The notes: a model not told the origin generated them from the letters alone. A DNA stretch of 64,000 nucleotides from CAZKWG01 sp964615375 (GCA_964615375.1 CAZTOW010000008.1:62001-126000), one strand, 5' to 3'. Shown: positions 25,596-34,852, numbered from the stretch's first letter. Numbers and translations: made by a program.

Positions 25596-27218
25596 TCAGT
25601 CGCACAGGCCAGACGCACACAAAAAACTCTCGTTGTCGCTAAATGTGTAATAGATGGTGCTTGCTAATATGATGTCGTAGAGATCATTGTCGGTTGTACC
25701 GGTCCAATCACAGGTGATGCTCTCGAGCGTGTCGCTGGAGCTTCCAAGAAAGGCTCCGCCGCCCGCCAGTGCCTGGTTTCCCCATATCCCGAAAGTGGAC
25801 TCACTTGTCCCAGTACATATCGCATCCGACGATCCCTCGAGATAGAGCCCACCGCCAATCAGGCCTGCAATATTTCCCTGGATATTGGATGAGCTCATGG
25901 TGTACGTGCTGCCGTCATAGAGGGAGGCACCTGCTCCGTACGATCCCACTTCATTGCCCTCGATCGTGGTATCGCTCATGGTGAACGTGCTGCCACTCAG
26001 ATACACGCCGCCACCTGAAGAGATCGCCCCATTGCCAGAGATGGTACTGGATTGAATAGTTGTATTGTCTGACTTTCCGAAGTATCCGCCTCCATCTATC
26101 GCCGAGTTGTCCGATAGTGTCAACGCAATTGCATCGAAGTTCCCATGGTAGTTGTAGATACCGCCGCCATATTCGGCATGGCCCCCTTGAAAGGTTACGG
26201 TGTCCACCGTGAGGCTGCACCCGTTGCAATACAGGTTACCTCCTTTGTAAGCTGATCCGCCCCCGATTAAACTGTTCTTGATCATCAGAATGCCCGACGA
26301 GTAAAGGACACCACCAAACTCAGAAGTGGTACCATCCACAATATCAAGATTCTCCAATGTCAAATCTCCGCTACTGTGGATCACTCGACTTGCCCCACCG
26401 CCACTCAGCACGGCGTAGTCTTGGCCATCTGGGCTACGAATCACCAGCCACGATGCGCTTGCCTCGATGGTGACGTAGTAGCTTCCAGGACAGACCCATA
26501 CCGTACCCGACTGGTCCAGAGTCACGGAGACCGGCGAGCCCAGGTCGCCTGCGGCCCAGGTGGACGTCAGGCTCGACCACGCTCCTGTGGTTTTCTCCAG
26601 GCTCACGATGCCTTCTTCTGCGCCATCGCAGTCATTATCGTTGCCATCACAGTACTCCACTGCACCTGGATTGATCGCTTCGTTTGAGTCATCGCAGTCT
26701 GAGTTGTCTGATGTCGTATCGGCTGGATGGGCGCAGGAGAGGGTGCCAGCGTCATTTTGATCGCCATAGCCATCTCCATCCTGATCCAGGTACCAGATTG
26801 TCTCGTCCAACGCTCCTGATTCGTCGACTATAGAATCACAATTGTTATCGACGTTATCGCAGATCTCTGCGGAGCCTGGGTTGATGCTGAAATCTGTGTC
26901 GTCGCAGTCCGTCTTGTCCGCCCTGTAGTCCGTAGGGGCCGCGCAGGCCTGGACTGGGGCATACTCGTTGCCATACCCATCGCGGTCCGCATCCTCATAC
27001 CAGATGCCAGCATCGACCGATTGCGCTTCATCGATGCTGCCGTCGCAGTTGTTGTCCTGCCCATCGCAGCGCTCATCTGCGCCTGGGTAGTTGTCCGAAT
27101 CCCAGTCGTCACAGTCCGCTTCGATCCCGACCCCGTCTCCATCTCCATCTCGGAGCCGTTCGTCGACCTTTGCGCTGATGAAGCACCCCCCCAGGAAGAC
27201 CAGCAAGAACACCATCAT
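25596..27218 (-). CDS. MopE-repeat and beta-helix lipoprotein, coupled to caspase gene
   Basis: I choose ATG 27218 because GGGGAGG (27231-27225) lies 6 nt upstream and the signal peptide MMVFLLVFLGGC then has a canonical lipobox; ATG 27233, which overlaps the caspase stop, is the alternative. The 540-residue product has four MopE units (ADCDDWDSDNYPGADERCDG, DNNCDGSIDE), then a Ser/Gly-rich beta-helix with GGGVYLSGSTF-type turns and a Cys-containing end (CDWTGTTDNDLYDI; CASGLCD). It is a clear paralogue of the 40974-43856 protein, ending the same way. Its DNA is noticeably less GC-rich than its neighbours, suggesting transfer. Outer-membrane location is expected. Confidence 0.85.
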   Translation of the reverse strand: MMVFLLVFLGGCFISAKVDERLRDGDGDGVGIEADCDDWDSDNYPGADERCDGQDNNCDGSIDEAQSVDAGIWYEDADRDGYGNEYAPVQACAAPTDYRADKTDCDDTDFSINPGSAEICDNVDNNCDSIVDESGALDETIWYLDQDGDGYGDQNDAGTLSCAHPADTTSDNSDCDDSNEAINPGAVEYCDGNDNDCDGAEEGIVSLEKTTGAWSSLTSTWAAGDLGSPVSVTLDQSGTVWVCPGSYYVTIEASASWLVIRSPDGQDYAVLSGGGASRVIHSSGDLTLENLDIVDGTTSEFGGVLYSSGILMIKNSLIGGGSAYKGGNLYCNGCSLTVDTVTFQGGHAEYGGGIYNYHGNFDAIALTLSDNSAIDGGGYFGKSDNTTIQSSTISGNGAISSGGGVYLSGSTFTMSDTTIEGNEVGSYGAGASLYDGSTYTMSSSNIQGNIAGLIGGGLYLEGSSDAICTGTSESTFGIWGNQALAGGGAFLGSSSDTLESITCDWTGTTDNDLYDIILASTIYYTFSDNESFLCASGLCD

Positions 27219-27232
27219 CCCACACCTCCCCA

Positions 27233-28891
27233 TCAGAAACGCACCGTCAATGCCCACACGCCTAGCCCGATGGCGATACCTTCCAGGGCCACGGCCCCCG
27301 CGCCGACCGCGTTGATCCTCACCCGCAGCTGGTCCTGGGCCGCGATGGCCGCGTCCTGGTCGTCCGGCGGATCGGCGTGGATGGCTTCCCACTGGTCCTG
27401 CCAGCCGGCCCGCATCACCCTGCCGACCATTGCTACACCGATCCCGGCCACACCGACACCTCCCGCCCCCAGCATCAGCCGCGTGGCGCGTTGTCGCTCC
27501 AGCGCGATGTCTGGCTTGACCGCGTCGGAGAGCACCGGTAGTGGGCCCGTGCCGCCCCACGCCTTTGGGGGCTCCGCGCGCGCATAGCCCCAGTACACCT
27601 GCAGGTTGACCGGCACCCCACCCGGCATGGTCGCGCTCTTGAGCCCAGCGACGCGCACACGCCCTTCCGGCGGCGCGCGCGGGATCTCTATCGATCCGAC
27701 GGGGACCTGCTCCGCCTGCTGCCGCAGCGCTCCGTCCACCAAGCAGCCCTCCGGCAGATCCAACGGCGCGTGGGCCTGCTGCCCGGTCCATATTCCCGCA
27801 CGTAGCTCGCGCGCCGCGGTGTCGAGGTCGTGCAGCTCCAGGTGGTAGAGCGCGCCAAGCTGGTGGTCTCGGATGTCGAGCTCCGCAGTCAGCGGCTCCT
27901 CCAGGCAGGCGAGCGTGGCGCGGGCGCGGGTGGCTGCGGCGAGAAACCGCATCCGATCGGGGTTCGCGCACTGCTGGAAGGCGTCGTCCTGGGCTGCGTC
28001 CAGATCCCTCTGACGCGCCGGGCAGGTCACCGGCTCGTGCCCCCGCACATTCACGATGGCGAGATCGTCGCCACGCCACTCTCCGGCAAAGGTCGGCTCC
28101 TGTGGCCCGCCGTCCCGGGGGAGCTCGGCCAGGTGATCCCGCGCGTATCGGTAGACCTCCTGCACGCTGACCACCCCGTCTGGCGCCCCGCCGTAACCAT
28201 CGGCGTGGCCCTCCAGGCCTTCGACGAGGAACGCCGTGAAGGCGCCGTGCCCCAGCCCCTCGACCTCTTGCGCGGTCTGGCCAAATGGCACGCCGAACAG
28301 GGCCACCGTCCCTTCGAGATTGTACCGCTCTTGCATAAATCCTCCGCTGGCGTTGGAGACGGACTTCGCGTTGGGATCGTTGCGGCACGCGTCCAGCAGG
28401 ACCAGCCGGGCGCTGGCGGGGATGGCCTCTGTCATGGCAAGCAGGGTGCTTATCTTCAGGCCTGAGTCCTCCAGCACCGACATGGACGTGTCCTGGGGGA
28501 AGATGTAGTTCTCGCGTTGGCCGCCTACGTCCTCGGCGCTGCCATGGCCGGAGAAATATACCAGGGCCAGATCCACTCCCTCTTGATGCTGAAGCCGCTC
28601 CAGCTGCTCCAGGATGTGGACCCGGGTGGGCAGCAGCGTGGGGTCGGGCGACGATGAGGTCAGGACGATGACATCCTGAGGAAGGAAGGAGCCACTCTCG
28701 ATCAGCGCGCGGGCCATCGCCTGGGCGTCGTCGACCGCGTAGGCCAGCTGAGGAATCCCGTTCCGGTAGTCCTCGACGCCGATGACCAGGGCGACGCGAC
28801 GGCCGCCCGTGTGGGGGAGAGTCTCGGTGCGGACGATGTCTCTGTCCTCGGCGACGGCGAGATGGGTGAGAAGTAGGATCAACGGGGGCAT
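27233..28891 (-). CDS. exported caspase-family (C14) peptidase
   Basis: This 552-residue protein starts at ATG 28891 with a signal peptide (MPPLILLLTHLAVAED). The caspase-like p20 region follows: RRVALVIGVEDYRN (first strand), VDLALVYFSGHGSAEDVGG with His116, and SARLVLLDACRNDPNAKS with Cys169, then a p10-like part (GTVALFGVPFGQTAQE, GAFTAFLVEGL). The remaining C-terminal half has a PEGA-like segment and two hydrophobic helices near the end, so it is probably tethered in the inner membrane with the protease outside. Orthocaspases cleave after Arg/Lys; the target is unknown. The stop TGA overlaps an ATG of the downstream lipoprotein gene, indicating one transcript. Confidence 0.85.
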   Translation of the reverse strand: MPPLILLLTHLAVAEDRDIVRTETLPHTGGRRVALVIGVEDYRNGIPQLAYAVDDAQAMARALIESGSFLPQDVIVLTSSSPDPTLLPTRVHILEQLERLQHQEGVDLALVYFSGHGSAEDVGGQRENYIFPQDTSMSVLEDSGLKISTLLAMTEAIPASARLVLLDACRNDPNAKSVSNASGGFMQERYNLEGTVALFGVPFGQTAQEVEGLGHGAFTAFLVEGLEGHADGYGGAPDGVVSVQEVYRYARDHLAELPRDGGPQEPTFAGEWRGDDLAIVNVRGHEPVTCPARQRDLDAAQDDAFQQCANPDRMRFLAAATRARATLACLEEPLTAELDIRDHQLGALYHLELHDLDTAARELRAGIWTGQQAHAPLDLPEGCLVDGALRQQAEQVPVGSIEIPRAPPEGRVRVAGLKSATMPGGVPVNLQVYWGYARAEPPKAWGGTGPLPVLSDAVKPDIALERQRATRLMLGAGGVGVAGIGVAMVGRVMRAGWQDQWEAIHADPPDDQDAAIAAQDQLRVRINAVGAGAVALEGIAIGLGVWALTVRF

Positions 28892-28934
28892 TGGGGCTCC
28901 GACAGAACACAGGTGATCTACCCTGGGAGCTCTT

Positions 28935-28951
28935 GTTTCTCCAGGAGAAAC
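28935..28951. promoter_or_regulatory. 17-bp palindrome upstream of caspase gene
   Basis: GTTTCTCC-A-GGAGAAAC is a perfect palindrome 43 nt upstream of the caspase start, in an AT-richer spacer between that gene and the IS66 relic. Its place and symmetry suit a dimeric repressor operator. No matching regulator gene is adjacent. Confidence 0.45.
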
Positions 28952-29189
28952 CGCGTGTAATTTATTGATCTACTACAGCCGGATTTCATCGTCTGGCGAC
29001 ACGAATTTCAGGGGGAGCACGGCGGCGGAGCCGCCCGGCGAGCGGTGAGCGAGCCGTCGGGGGAGCTTTCGCGGGAGCACCCGAGCGGTGGCGAGGGCGC
29101 TCTTGCGCAAGCGGGGGCAGCGCCTCCATGGGATGCGGGCGGAGCCCGCGCTAGGGGACGACGGGCTTTGGGTGCGGGTTTCTCGCGCT

Positions 29190-29502
29190 CGGGCAGCACG
29201 GGGGGTTGGGGACGATCCTCGAAGGTGCTGCGTTGCTCCTCGGACAGTGTGGGCGGGGGTACGGGCGGCGCAGGGGACGCGGGAGAGGCCGGCTAGCGCT
29301 TGCCTCGACCGGCGGCGGCAGCCAGCTCGGCGATGCGCTCGTTGGACCGCGCCACCGCCACGCTGAGCTTCCCGATCTCGGCTGTCAGCGTGGCGATCTG
29401 CGCGTTGCTGGCGGCCAGCAGCGCCTTGACCTCGGCGAGCTCACGGCGCTGGGCCGCGTTCTCTGCGAGGGCGGTGGCGTAGAGCTCGGCGGAGACGACC
29501 AT
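29190..29502 (-). pseudogene. tnpC: IS66 transposase tnpC, truncated with in-frame stop
   Basis: The N-terminal coiled coil is clear (ENAAQRRELAEVKALLAASN, IGKLSVAVARSNERIAEL). A TAG at 29295-29293 interrupts the frame after AAGRGKR, but the same frame continues with recognisable TnpC linker sequence, LSEEQRSTFEDRPQPPVLPE, down to about 29190 where homology ends. The DDE catalytic domain is absent, so it is dead. Confidence 0.65.
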
Positions 29503-29574
29503 GGGGCCATCAACACTCTCCGCCTCGATCCTGTCGATCCCCTCTCCAGATAGAGATCGACCAACGTCAACTTC

Positions 29575-29931
29575 TCAGTCCTCCATCTCCCGCCGGTACC
29601 CCCGCCGGCGCGGCGCGCGCAGCCGGCCCCCCTCCAACAGGGCGTTCAACGCCGAGGCGTCCAGGCGCAGCCGGGTCGTCCCCGCCGGAACCGTCGGCCG
29701 CTCAAAGGAGCCGCGCAGCAGCCGTTTCTGCCAGACCACCCAACCCGAGCGGTCGAAGAAGTAGAGGCATTTCACTAGGTTTCCCCGCCTCGACAGGAAG
29801 AGGGAGAGGTGCCCGTCCGTCGGGTCCAGCCCCAGCGCCCGCACCCGCCCTGCCAGCGCATCAAAGCTCCCGCGCCTGTCCACGGGCTCGACCGCCAGGA
29901 AGACCCGCACCGACGGTGGGAGGGTCAGCAT
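29575..29931 (-). CDS. tnpB: IS66 accessory protein TnpB (Orf2)
   Basis: The 118-residue product shows the diagnostic IS66 Orf2 motifs: VRVFLAVEPVDRRGSFDALA, GHLSLFLSRRGNLVKCLYF, DRSGWVVWQKRLLRGSF. It starts at ATG 29931 and overlaps the end of tnpA by 7 nt. Full length for the family, but the element lacks a working tnpC. TnpB is needed for transposition in IS66 elements; its exact function is unknown. Confidence 0.85.
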   Translation of the reverse strand: MLTLPPSVRVFLAVEPVDRRGSFDALAGRVRALGLDPTDGHLSLFLSRRGNLVKCLYFFDRSGWVVWQKRLLRGSFERPTVPAGTTRLRLDASALNALLEGGRLRAPRRRGYRREMED

Positions 29932-30260
29932 CCTCGCAGCGCGCCGAGCGGCCGGCGGAGCGTGTCCTCGGCGAAGTCGTCTCCGACTTCCAGGCGAATC
30001 CCCTCCACCTCCAGCGTGTAGCACACCTGCGGCGGCGTGGGACCAAGCGGCAGCAACTCGACCAGGCGCAGCGCGTGGGGCGACGAGCCCTGGCGGCGAC
30101 GGTCCTGCCCCCGGCGGTTGAGGTTCAGCCGCCAAGCGTTCAGCGAGCGCGGGGCCAGACCCTGGGATCGCGCCCAGGGTCGACGCGGAAATCCGCTGGA
30201 CGCGGCCGCCGCAAGGGCGAAGCGGGCTTCGGCTTCGCTCAGGATCTTTCCGAGTTCCAT
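29925..30260 (-). CDS. tnpA: IS66 TnpA-like protein (Orf1)
   Basis: A 111-residue ORF in the tnpA position, overlapping tnpB. The N-terminus has a helix-turn-helix-like stretch ending NAWRLNLNRRG, and the C-terminus (YTLEVEGIRLEVGDDFAEDT) matches the strand pattern of IS66 Orf1 proteins. Support comes from order and spacing as much as from sequence. Confidence 0.65.
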   Translation of the reverse strand: MELGKILSEAEARFALAAAASSGFPRRPWARSQGLAPRSLNAWRLNLNRRGQDRRRQGSSPHALRLVELLPLGPTPPQVCYTLEVEGIRLEVGDDFAEDTLRRPLGALRGC

Positions 30261-30337
30261 GTCGCACCTCCACCGGCCACGTCACGCGGGGTGGGGTGGA
30301 GGTCTACATAGTGTGGTGGATCGGTCACCCCGCACCC

Positions 30338-33300
30338 TCACCCCCGCCGCCGCCGGACCAGCCCCAGCGCCGCCAGGACCAGCACCGCCCCGCCGAGCCC
30401 CTCCCGCGGCGCCGCGCTGCACCCACACCCACCCTTGTAGTACCCGCTCCAGCCGTCCACCTCCTCGGGCGCCGACGTGTCGATCCCGCCCGTCTCCCCA
30501 CCGCCGCCGGTCTCCTCCCCCGTCTCGCCCGTGTCCGGGCTCGCCGTCTCCCCGCCCGTGTCCCCGCCGCCCGTGTCCCCGGTGTCGGGCTGCTCCCCGC
30601 AGGTCTCATCGTCGCTCGGATCGTTCGGGTCGCACTCCCCCTCGTCCAAGGCCCCGTCGTGGTCAGCGTCCTCGTCCCCGTCCTCGCGCCCGCCGCCGTC
30701 GGTGTCCGGGTTCAGCGGATCGGTGCTGGTGCCCGGATCCTCGTCGGGCACGAACACACCCGCGTCCGTGTCCTCGCCCTCCGGCTCGCTGAGCCCGCTC
30801 TCCGTCCCGTCCTGGATCCCGTCTCCGTCCGTGTCCGTGTCGTTCGGGTCCGTCTCCGTCCCGCCCGCCGATCCGTTCTGGTTCGTGTCTTCGGATCCAT
30901 CCGACAGCCCGTCGTCGTCCGTGTCGTCATCCAACGGATCGGTGGTGCTCTCCGGGTCGGCGTCGGGCACGAAGACCGACCAGTCGGTGTCCTCGCTCTC
31001 CGGCTCCATGAGCCCGCTCTCCGTCCCGTCCATCAGCCCGTCCCCGTCCGAGTCCGAGCTCACCGCGTCCGTCTCGTCCGCGTCCTGGGCCCCGTCCCGG
31101 TCGGCGTCCTCCGTGCCGTCGGCCAGCCCGTCCTCGTCGCTGTCCGCGTCCGTCGGGTCGGAGATGGTGAACGGATCCTCATCCGGCACGAACGCGCCCG
31201 CGTCCGTGTCTTCACCCTCCGGCTCGGTGAGCCCGCTCTCCGTCCCGTCCTGGATCCCGTCCCCATCCGTGTCCGCAGAGAGCGGATCCGTGCCCGCCTC
31301 CTGCTCCGTGCTGTCCATCATCCCGTCGTCGTCCGAGTCGTCGTCCTTCGGGTCCGTGCCCAGCTCCAGCTCGTCCTCCGTGATCAGCCCGTCCTCGTCC
31401 ACGTCCAGCCCGTCGTCGGCGAGGCCGTCGCAGTCGTTGTCCACGTCGTCGGCCAGCTCGTCCGCCCCGGTCCAGGTCGTCCCGTCCGCGTCGTCGCAGT
31501 CGTCGCCCCCGCAGTCGTCGGCGGCGTGCCCGTCGCCGTCCCCGTCCAGGCTGGGGTAGGGCCAGTCGCCCAGGTCCACGCTGTTGTCCGTCTCGTCACA
31601 CTCGCCCGGGTCCTCGCCCGCGGAGATCGTCACCAGCAAGGCACCGTCCCCCCACTCGTCCTCGGTGAAGCTGTAGGGGCCCAGCACGGCGCCCTCGCCC
31701 GAGACCAGCGCCCCGGTCACCGTCCGCACCTCCGCCCCGTCCTCCCGCGAGAACAGGAGGGTGTAGCTCTCGGCGTCGGCCAGGCCCGCGTTGCCCGCGG
31801 GCACCCAGACCTCGACCGCCGGGCTCGTGCACGCCGCGTAGCACAGCTCCGCCTCGCCCAGCTCCAGGTCCGAGAGCCAGTTGGAGTTGCCCCAGTTGGG
31901 CGCGGCCGTGCGGAAGTTGTTGTAGGAGAGCCAGTTCTCCTCCACGATCTCTGGGATGCTGAGATCGTCGTTCACGTTGGTGATGCTGTAGGCGTGCTGG
32001 TTCCAGACCGGGCGAGAGGGCTGCCAGCTCTCGTCGGAGATGACCGAGAGCCCGTTCCAGGTCTCCCACCACATGTCGGTGCTGGCCACGACGATGTCGC
32101 TGGAGCCGTCGTTGTCCACGTCGGCGATGACCGGGTACTCGTAGAGGGTGCCCGAGGCGTGGTCGCCGTTGCTGTATTTGATGTCCCCGGTCGCCCCATC
32201 GAACACGTAGAGCGTGTAGTGGTCCGCGTACACCACGTCCGCCGCGCCGTCGGCGTCGAAGTCGAAGACCGAGCTTCCCGTCACGCGGCTGGACGTGTCG
32301 ACGATGGTGGCGTACCACAGCACGGATCCGTCCGTGTCATAGACGGTGTAGGCGTCCGCCCCGGCCGCGGCCAGCTCCAGCTCGCCGTCGCCGTCGAAGT
32401 CGGCCACCGTGGGCGGCCCGCCGCCGGTCGTGTAGCCCCCCGGGCTGTAGACCGACCGGGACCACAGCGTCGTGCCGTCGTCGTCCAGCAGGTAGACCTT
32501 GCCGCTGCCCACGCTGCCGAACTCCGCCTTGCCGTCGCCGTCGAAGTCCCCCGCCGCCGTCCAGCTCCCCGAGCCGAGCCACAGCAGCGTCCCGTCGGTG
32601 TCGTAGGCGCGGGCCCCGCACATCACCTCCAGGTTGTCGTCGTCGTCCATGTTCACGCCGTAGCAGAAGTAGCCCGAGCCGCTCCACAACAGCGTCCCGT
32701 CCGTGTCGTAGGCCCGCCCGCCGACGATGACCTCCGCCTGCCCGTCGTTGTCCAGGTCGTGGATGGCGGGCGCGTCATAGTTGAAGGTGGAGGCCGAGGA
32801 CACCCACTTGACCGTCCCGTCGTTCTCCAGGCAGATGAGGGTGGCGGCGCCGTAGCCCAGCGTGCAGATGTCCGGGCTGCCGTCCCCCTCCAGGTCGCCC
32901 AGCGCCACGCCCGCCGACGCGCCGATGTAGTAGGTGCTCCCCTTGTAGCTCACGGACCGCACGGAGAAGACCTGGCTCCCGTCGTCCCCGCTCACCGCCA
33001 CCAGCGCGCCATAAGTGGAATACGACGTACCCGTATAGGCGTTGACCACCACCTCGGGCACGTCGTCCTCGTCGATGTCGCCGTCCCCGTCGTCGTCGGT
33101 CAGGTTGCCCACCACCGGCGTCATCATCAGCTCGTCGTAGCCCGAGTGCGTGGCGTTGGAGCTCCACTGCCACTTGATGCCGGGGTCGATGGTCCCGACC
33201 GGGATGTCCGACTCGCAGGTCTCATCGACCGTGACCTCCGGGGCGTCCGGGGCGGTGGCCGTCTCGCACCAGGGCAGGTCGGGATCGGACCAGGTCGAGG

Positions 33301-33370
33301 CCCGAGCGGCGGGCGCGGCGAGGGCGAGCAGACCGCAGCCGGTGAGCAGGCGCGTGGCGAGAGCGGGCAT
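30338..33370 (-). CDS. MYXO-CTERM surface protein with FG-GAP/VCBS and thrombospondin-type repeats
   Basis: The 1010-residue protein starts at ATG 33370 with a signal peptide (LLTGCGLLALAAPAARAS). The N-terminal half is a VCBS/FG-GAP propeller (VADFDGDGELELAAAG; VFDFDADGAADVVYAD), including the block PVWNQHAYSITNVNDDLSIP shared with the lipoprotein at 62088. A CARDB-like domain and one MopE unit follow, then a series of thrombospondin type-3-like Asp-rich repeats (DSDGDGLMDGTESG). The C-terminus has YKGGCGCSAAPREG, a hydrophobic helix and RRRRG, the MYXO-CTERM sorting signal that leads to surface anchoring through the Cys. It is the strongest taxonomic marker in the window. Confidence 0.92.
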   Translation of the reverse strand: MPALATRLLTGCGLLALAAPAARASTWSDPDLPWCETATAPDAPEVTVDETCESDIPVGTIDPGIKWQWSSNATHSGYDELMMTPVVGNLTDDDGDGDIDEDDVPEVVVNAYTGTSYSTYGALVAVSGDDGSQVFSVRSVSYKGSTYYIGASAGVALGDLEGDGSPDICTLGYGAATLICLENDGTVKWVSSASTFNYDAPAIHDLDNDGQAEVIVGGRAYDTDGTLLWSGSGYFCYGVNMDDDDNLEVMCGARAYDTDGTLLWLGSGSWTAAGDFDGDGKAEFGSVGSGKVYLLDDDGTTLWSRSVYSPGGYTTGGGPPTVADFDGDGELELAAAGADAYTVYDTDGSVLWYATIVDTSSRVTGSSVFDFDADGAADVVYADHYTLYVFDGATGDIKYSNGDHASGTLYEYPVIADVDNDGSSDIVVASTDMWWETWNGLSVISDESWQPSRPVWNQHAYSITNVNDDLSIPEIVEENWLSYNNFRTAAPNWGNSNWLSDLELGEAELCYAACTSPAVEVWVPAGNAGLADAESYTLLFSREDGAEVRTVTGALVSGEGAVLGPYSFTEDEWGDGALLVTISAGEDPGECDETDNSVDLGDWPYPSLDGDGDGHAADDCGGDDCDDADGTTWTGADELADDVDNDCDGLADDGLDVDEDGLITEDELELGTDPKDDDSDDDGMMDSTEQEAGTDPLSADTDGDGIQDGTESGLTEPEGEDTDAGAFVPDEDPFTISDPTDADSDEDGLADGTEDADRDGAQDADETDAVSSDSDGDGLMDGTESGLMEPESEDTDWSVFVPDADPESTTDPLDDDTDDDGLSDGSEDTNQNGSAGGTETDPNDTDTDGDGIQDGTESGLSEPEGEDTDAGVFVPDEDPGTSTDPLNPDTDGGGREDGDEDADHDGALDEGECDPNDPSDDETCGEQPDTGDTGGGDTGGETASPDTGETGEETGGGGETGGIDTSAPEEVDGWSGYYKGGCGCSAAPREGLGGAVLVLAALGLVRRRRG

Positions 33371-33434
33371 CGGGGACCTCCGTGGGATCCCCGATCATAC
33401 AGGCCGCGAGGCCAACGCTGTCAGCCTTTCTGAG

Positions 33435-33878
33435 TCAGGCCTTCTGAAGCTGCGCGGCGACCAGCGCGCCCACCTGATGGAGCGGCGTGTGGACGTAGTC
33501 ATGGTGAATCTCGCCCACGACGGCGCTGCGGACGCGCGGCGAGAGCTCCCCGCGCAGCATCCCGAGGAAGCGCGGCGGCGCGGCGATCACCAGGCGCTCG
33601 TAGCGACCCTGCTCCAGCCCGTGCAGCAGCGCGCGGGCCAGCTCGGCCGCGAAGCGCCCCTGCTCGACGTCGGCCGGATCCGTGTGCGCGTCCATCGCCG
33701 TGCCCACGCCGGCCATGTTCCTCATCCGCCCGCGATCATCGGAGAGCAGCTCTCCGGCGTGCATCCGGCTCTGGGGATGGACCATGTCGTCCACCTCCTC
33801 GAGGTTCGTGATCAGCTCATCCGACCTGCAGATGCGCGCGCGGCTGGCGTCGGCCAGCACCACCCAGTGAACGATCAT
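33435..33878 (-). CDS. host-attachment family protein (PF10116-like)
   Basis: A 147-residue protein starting at ATG 33878, preceded by GAGGGGGT. The start IVHWVVLADASRARICRSDE and the core GRFAAELARALLHGLEQGRY with ERLVIAAPPRFLGMLRGELS are typical of the bacterial family first named for plant attachment, which is related to the archaeal release-factor 1 domain fold. It is probably cytosolic and stress- or ribosome-related; the attachment role is not established. It stands alone between two operons. Confidence 0.8.
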   Translation of the reverse strand: MIVHWVVLADASRARICRSDELITNLEEVDDMVHPQSRMHAGELLSDDRGRMRNMAGVGTAMDAHTDPADVEQGRFAAELARALLHGLEQGRYERLVIAAPPRFLGMLRGELSPRVRSAVVGEIHHDYVHTPLHQVGALVAAQLQKA

Positions 33879-33995
33879 CCTACCCCCTCGAGACCTCGCC
33901 GCGGGCACACCCCGCGGCCTCGCCCGCCTCGCGGGCTCTGGTCACAATGAGAGGATAATCGCCGATGAGCGCTCGACCAGTCACCCGTGGCCCCC

Positions 33996-34784
33996 TCACC
34001 CGTGGGCCAGCGCCCCGATCCGCCGCGCCCGCGCCTCCTCCTCGGCGGAGAGCGGCCCCGCGTCCAGGGCGGCGAGGGCCTCGTCCATCTGGCTCGCGTC
34101 GCGGGGGCCCGTCATGCACACCTGGATGTTCGGGTTGGTCAGCGCGAAGCGGTAGCAGTCGCGCGCGCGCAGGGGAGCCTCTCCGGGCGGCGCCTTCGCC
34201 GGATCCAGCAGCTTGCCCCAGGCGGTGGCGGTGTAGGCCACCAGGCCCGGACGGCCCTCGGCGGGCAGGTGCGGGAAGACGTCCTGCTCGGCGCCGGGGT
34301 GGGCGGCGTTGTAGCGGACGTGCAGGATGTCCAGGCGCGGGTCCTGGGCGTAGCGGACGAAGCTCGGCCGGTCGTGGCTGGAGACGGCGAGGTGGCGCAC
34401 CAGCCCCCGCTCCCGGAGCTTCACGGCGCGGTCCAGGATGAACTCGGGGATTCCCTGGTTGTACCAGCCCAGCAACAGCACCTCGGCGTGGTCCAGCTTG
34501 AGCTGGCGCAGCTCGCGCTCGACCCGGCGCTCCAGGTACCAGCCCCAGCGCATGTAGCTCTGCAGCACCACGACGAGCTGATCGCGCCGGCCCGAGCCCA
34601 CGATCTCCCGCACCGCAGCGGTCATCCCGGGGCGAAAGAAGGATCCGTGATACCAGTAATTGACACCCCGGTCGAAGGCGCGCAGCAAGGAGCGCTCGTC
34701 CACGCCGTAGCCGCCCGAGACGGCCAGCGGACAGACCTGGAGCGCGCTGCGACCCAGCGTGACGCGCGCGGGAAATGTGCTCAT
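33996..34784 (-). CDS. aldo/keto reductase family protein
   Basis: The 262-residue protein follows the (beta/alpha)8 aldo/keto reductase layout: LGRSALQVCPLAVSGGYGV, ERRVERELRQLKLDHAEVLL, ERGLVRHLAVSSHDRPSF (with His near the active site) and the C-terminal NIQVCMTGPRDASQMDEALA cofactor loop. The usual start of helix 1 (NFFDTAxxY) reads NYWYHGSFF, so the catalytic Asp is not in its normal place and the tetrad may be incomplete. It may be a divergent reductase or a non-catalytic member. It begins 68 nt downstream of the AAA-nuclease gene. Confidence 0.75.
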   Translation of the reverse strand: MSTFPARVTLGRSALQVCPLAVSGGYGVDERSLLRAFDRGVNYWYHGSFFRPGMTAAVREIVGSGRRDQLVVVLQSYMRWGWYLERRVERELRQLKLDHAEVLLLGWYNQGIPEFILDRAVKLRERGLVRHLAVSSHDRPSFVRYAQDPRLDILHVRYNAAHPGAEQDVFPHLPAEGRPGLVAYTATAWGKLLDPAKAPPGEAPLRARDCYRFALTNPNIQVCMTGPRDASQMDEALAALDAGPLSAEEEARARRIGALAHG

Positions 34785-34852
34785 CGGCCCCCCTCTCCCC
34801 GGGCGCGGTGGTGCCCCAGGGAGGGAGGATAATCACGGCGCGCGGGGTGTCA

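Larger units (their letters stand above)
29010..30260 (-). mobile_element. degraded IS66-family element
   Basis: Three genes in the canonical IS66 order tnpA-tnpB-tnpC are read leftward; tnpC is cut after about 110 codons and carries an in-frame stop. The left end is replaced by GC-rich hairpin-laden DNA (29010-29190, e.g. GGCGG-CGGAG-CCGCC) with no transposase homology. No terminal inverted repeats or target duplication were recognised. The element is therefore non-autonomous. Confidence 0.7.

Noticed and set aside
30296..33433. 1045-codon plus-strand frame
   Set aside because: Antisense to the MYXO-CTERM protein; the Val/Arg-rich text is the complement of Asp-rich repeats.
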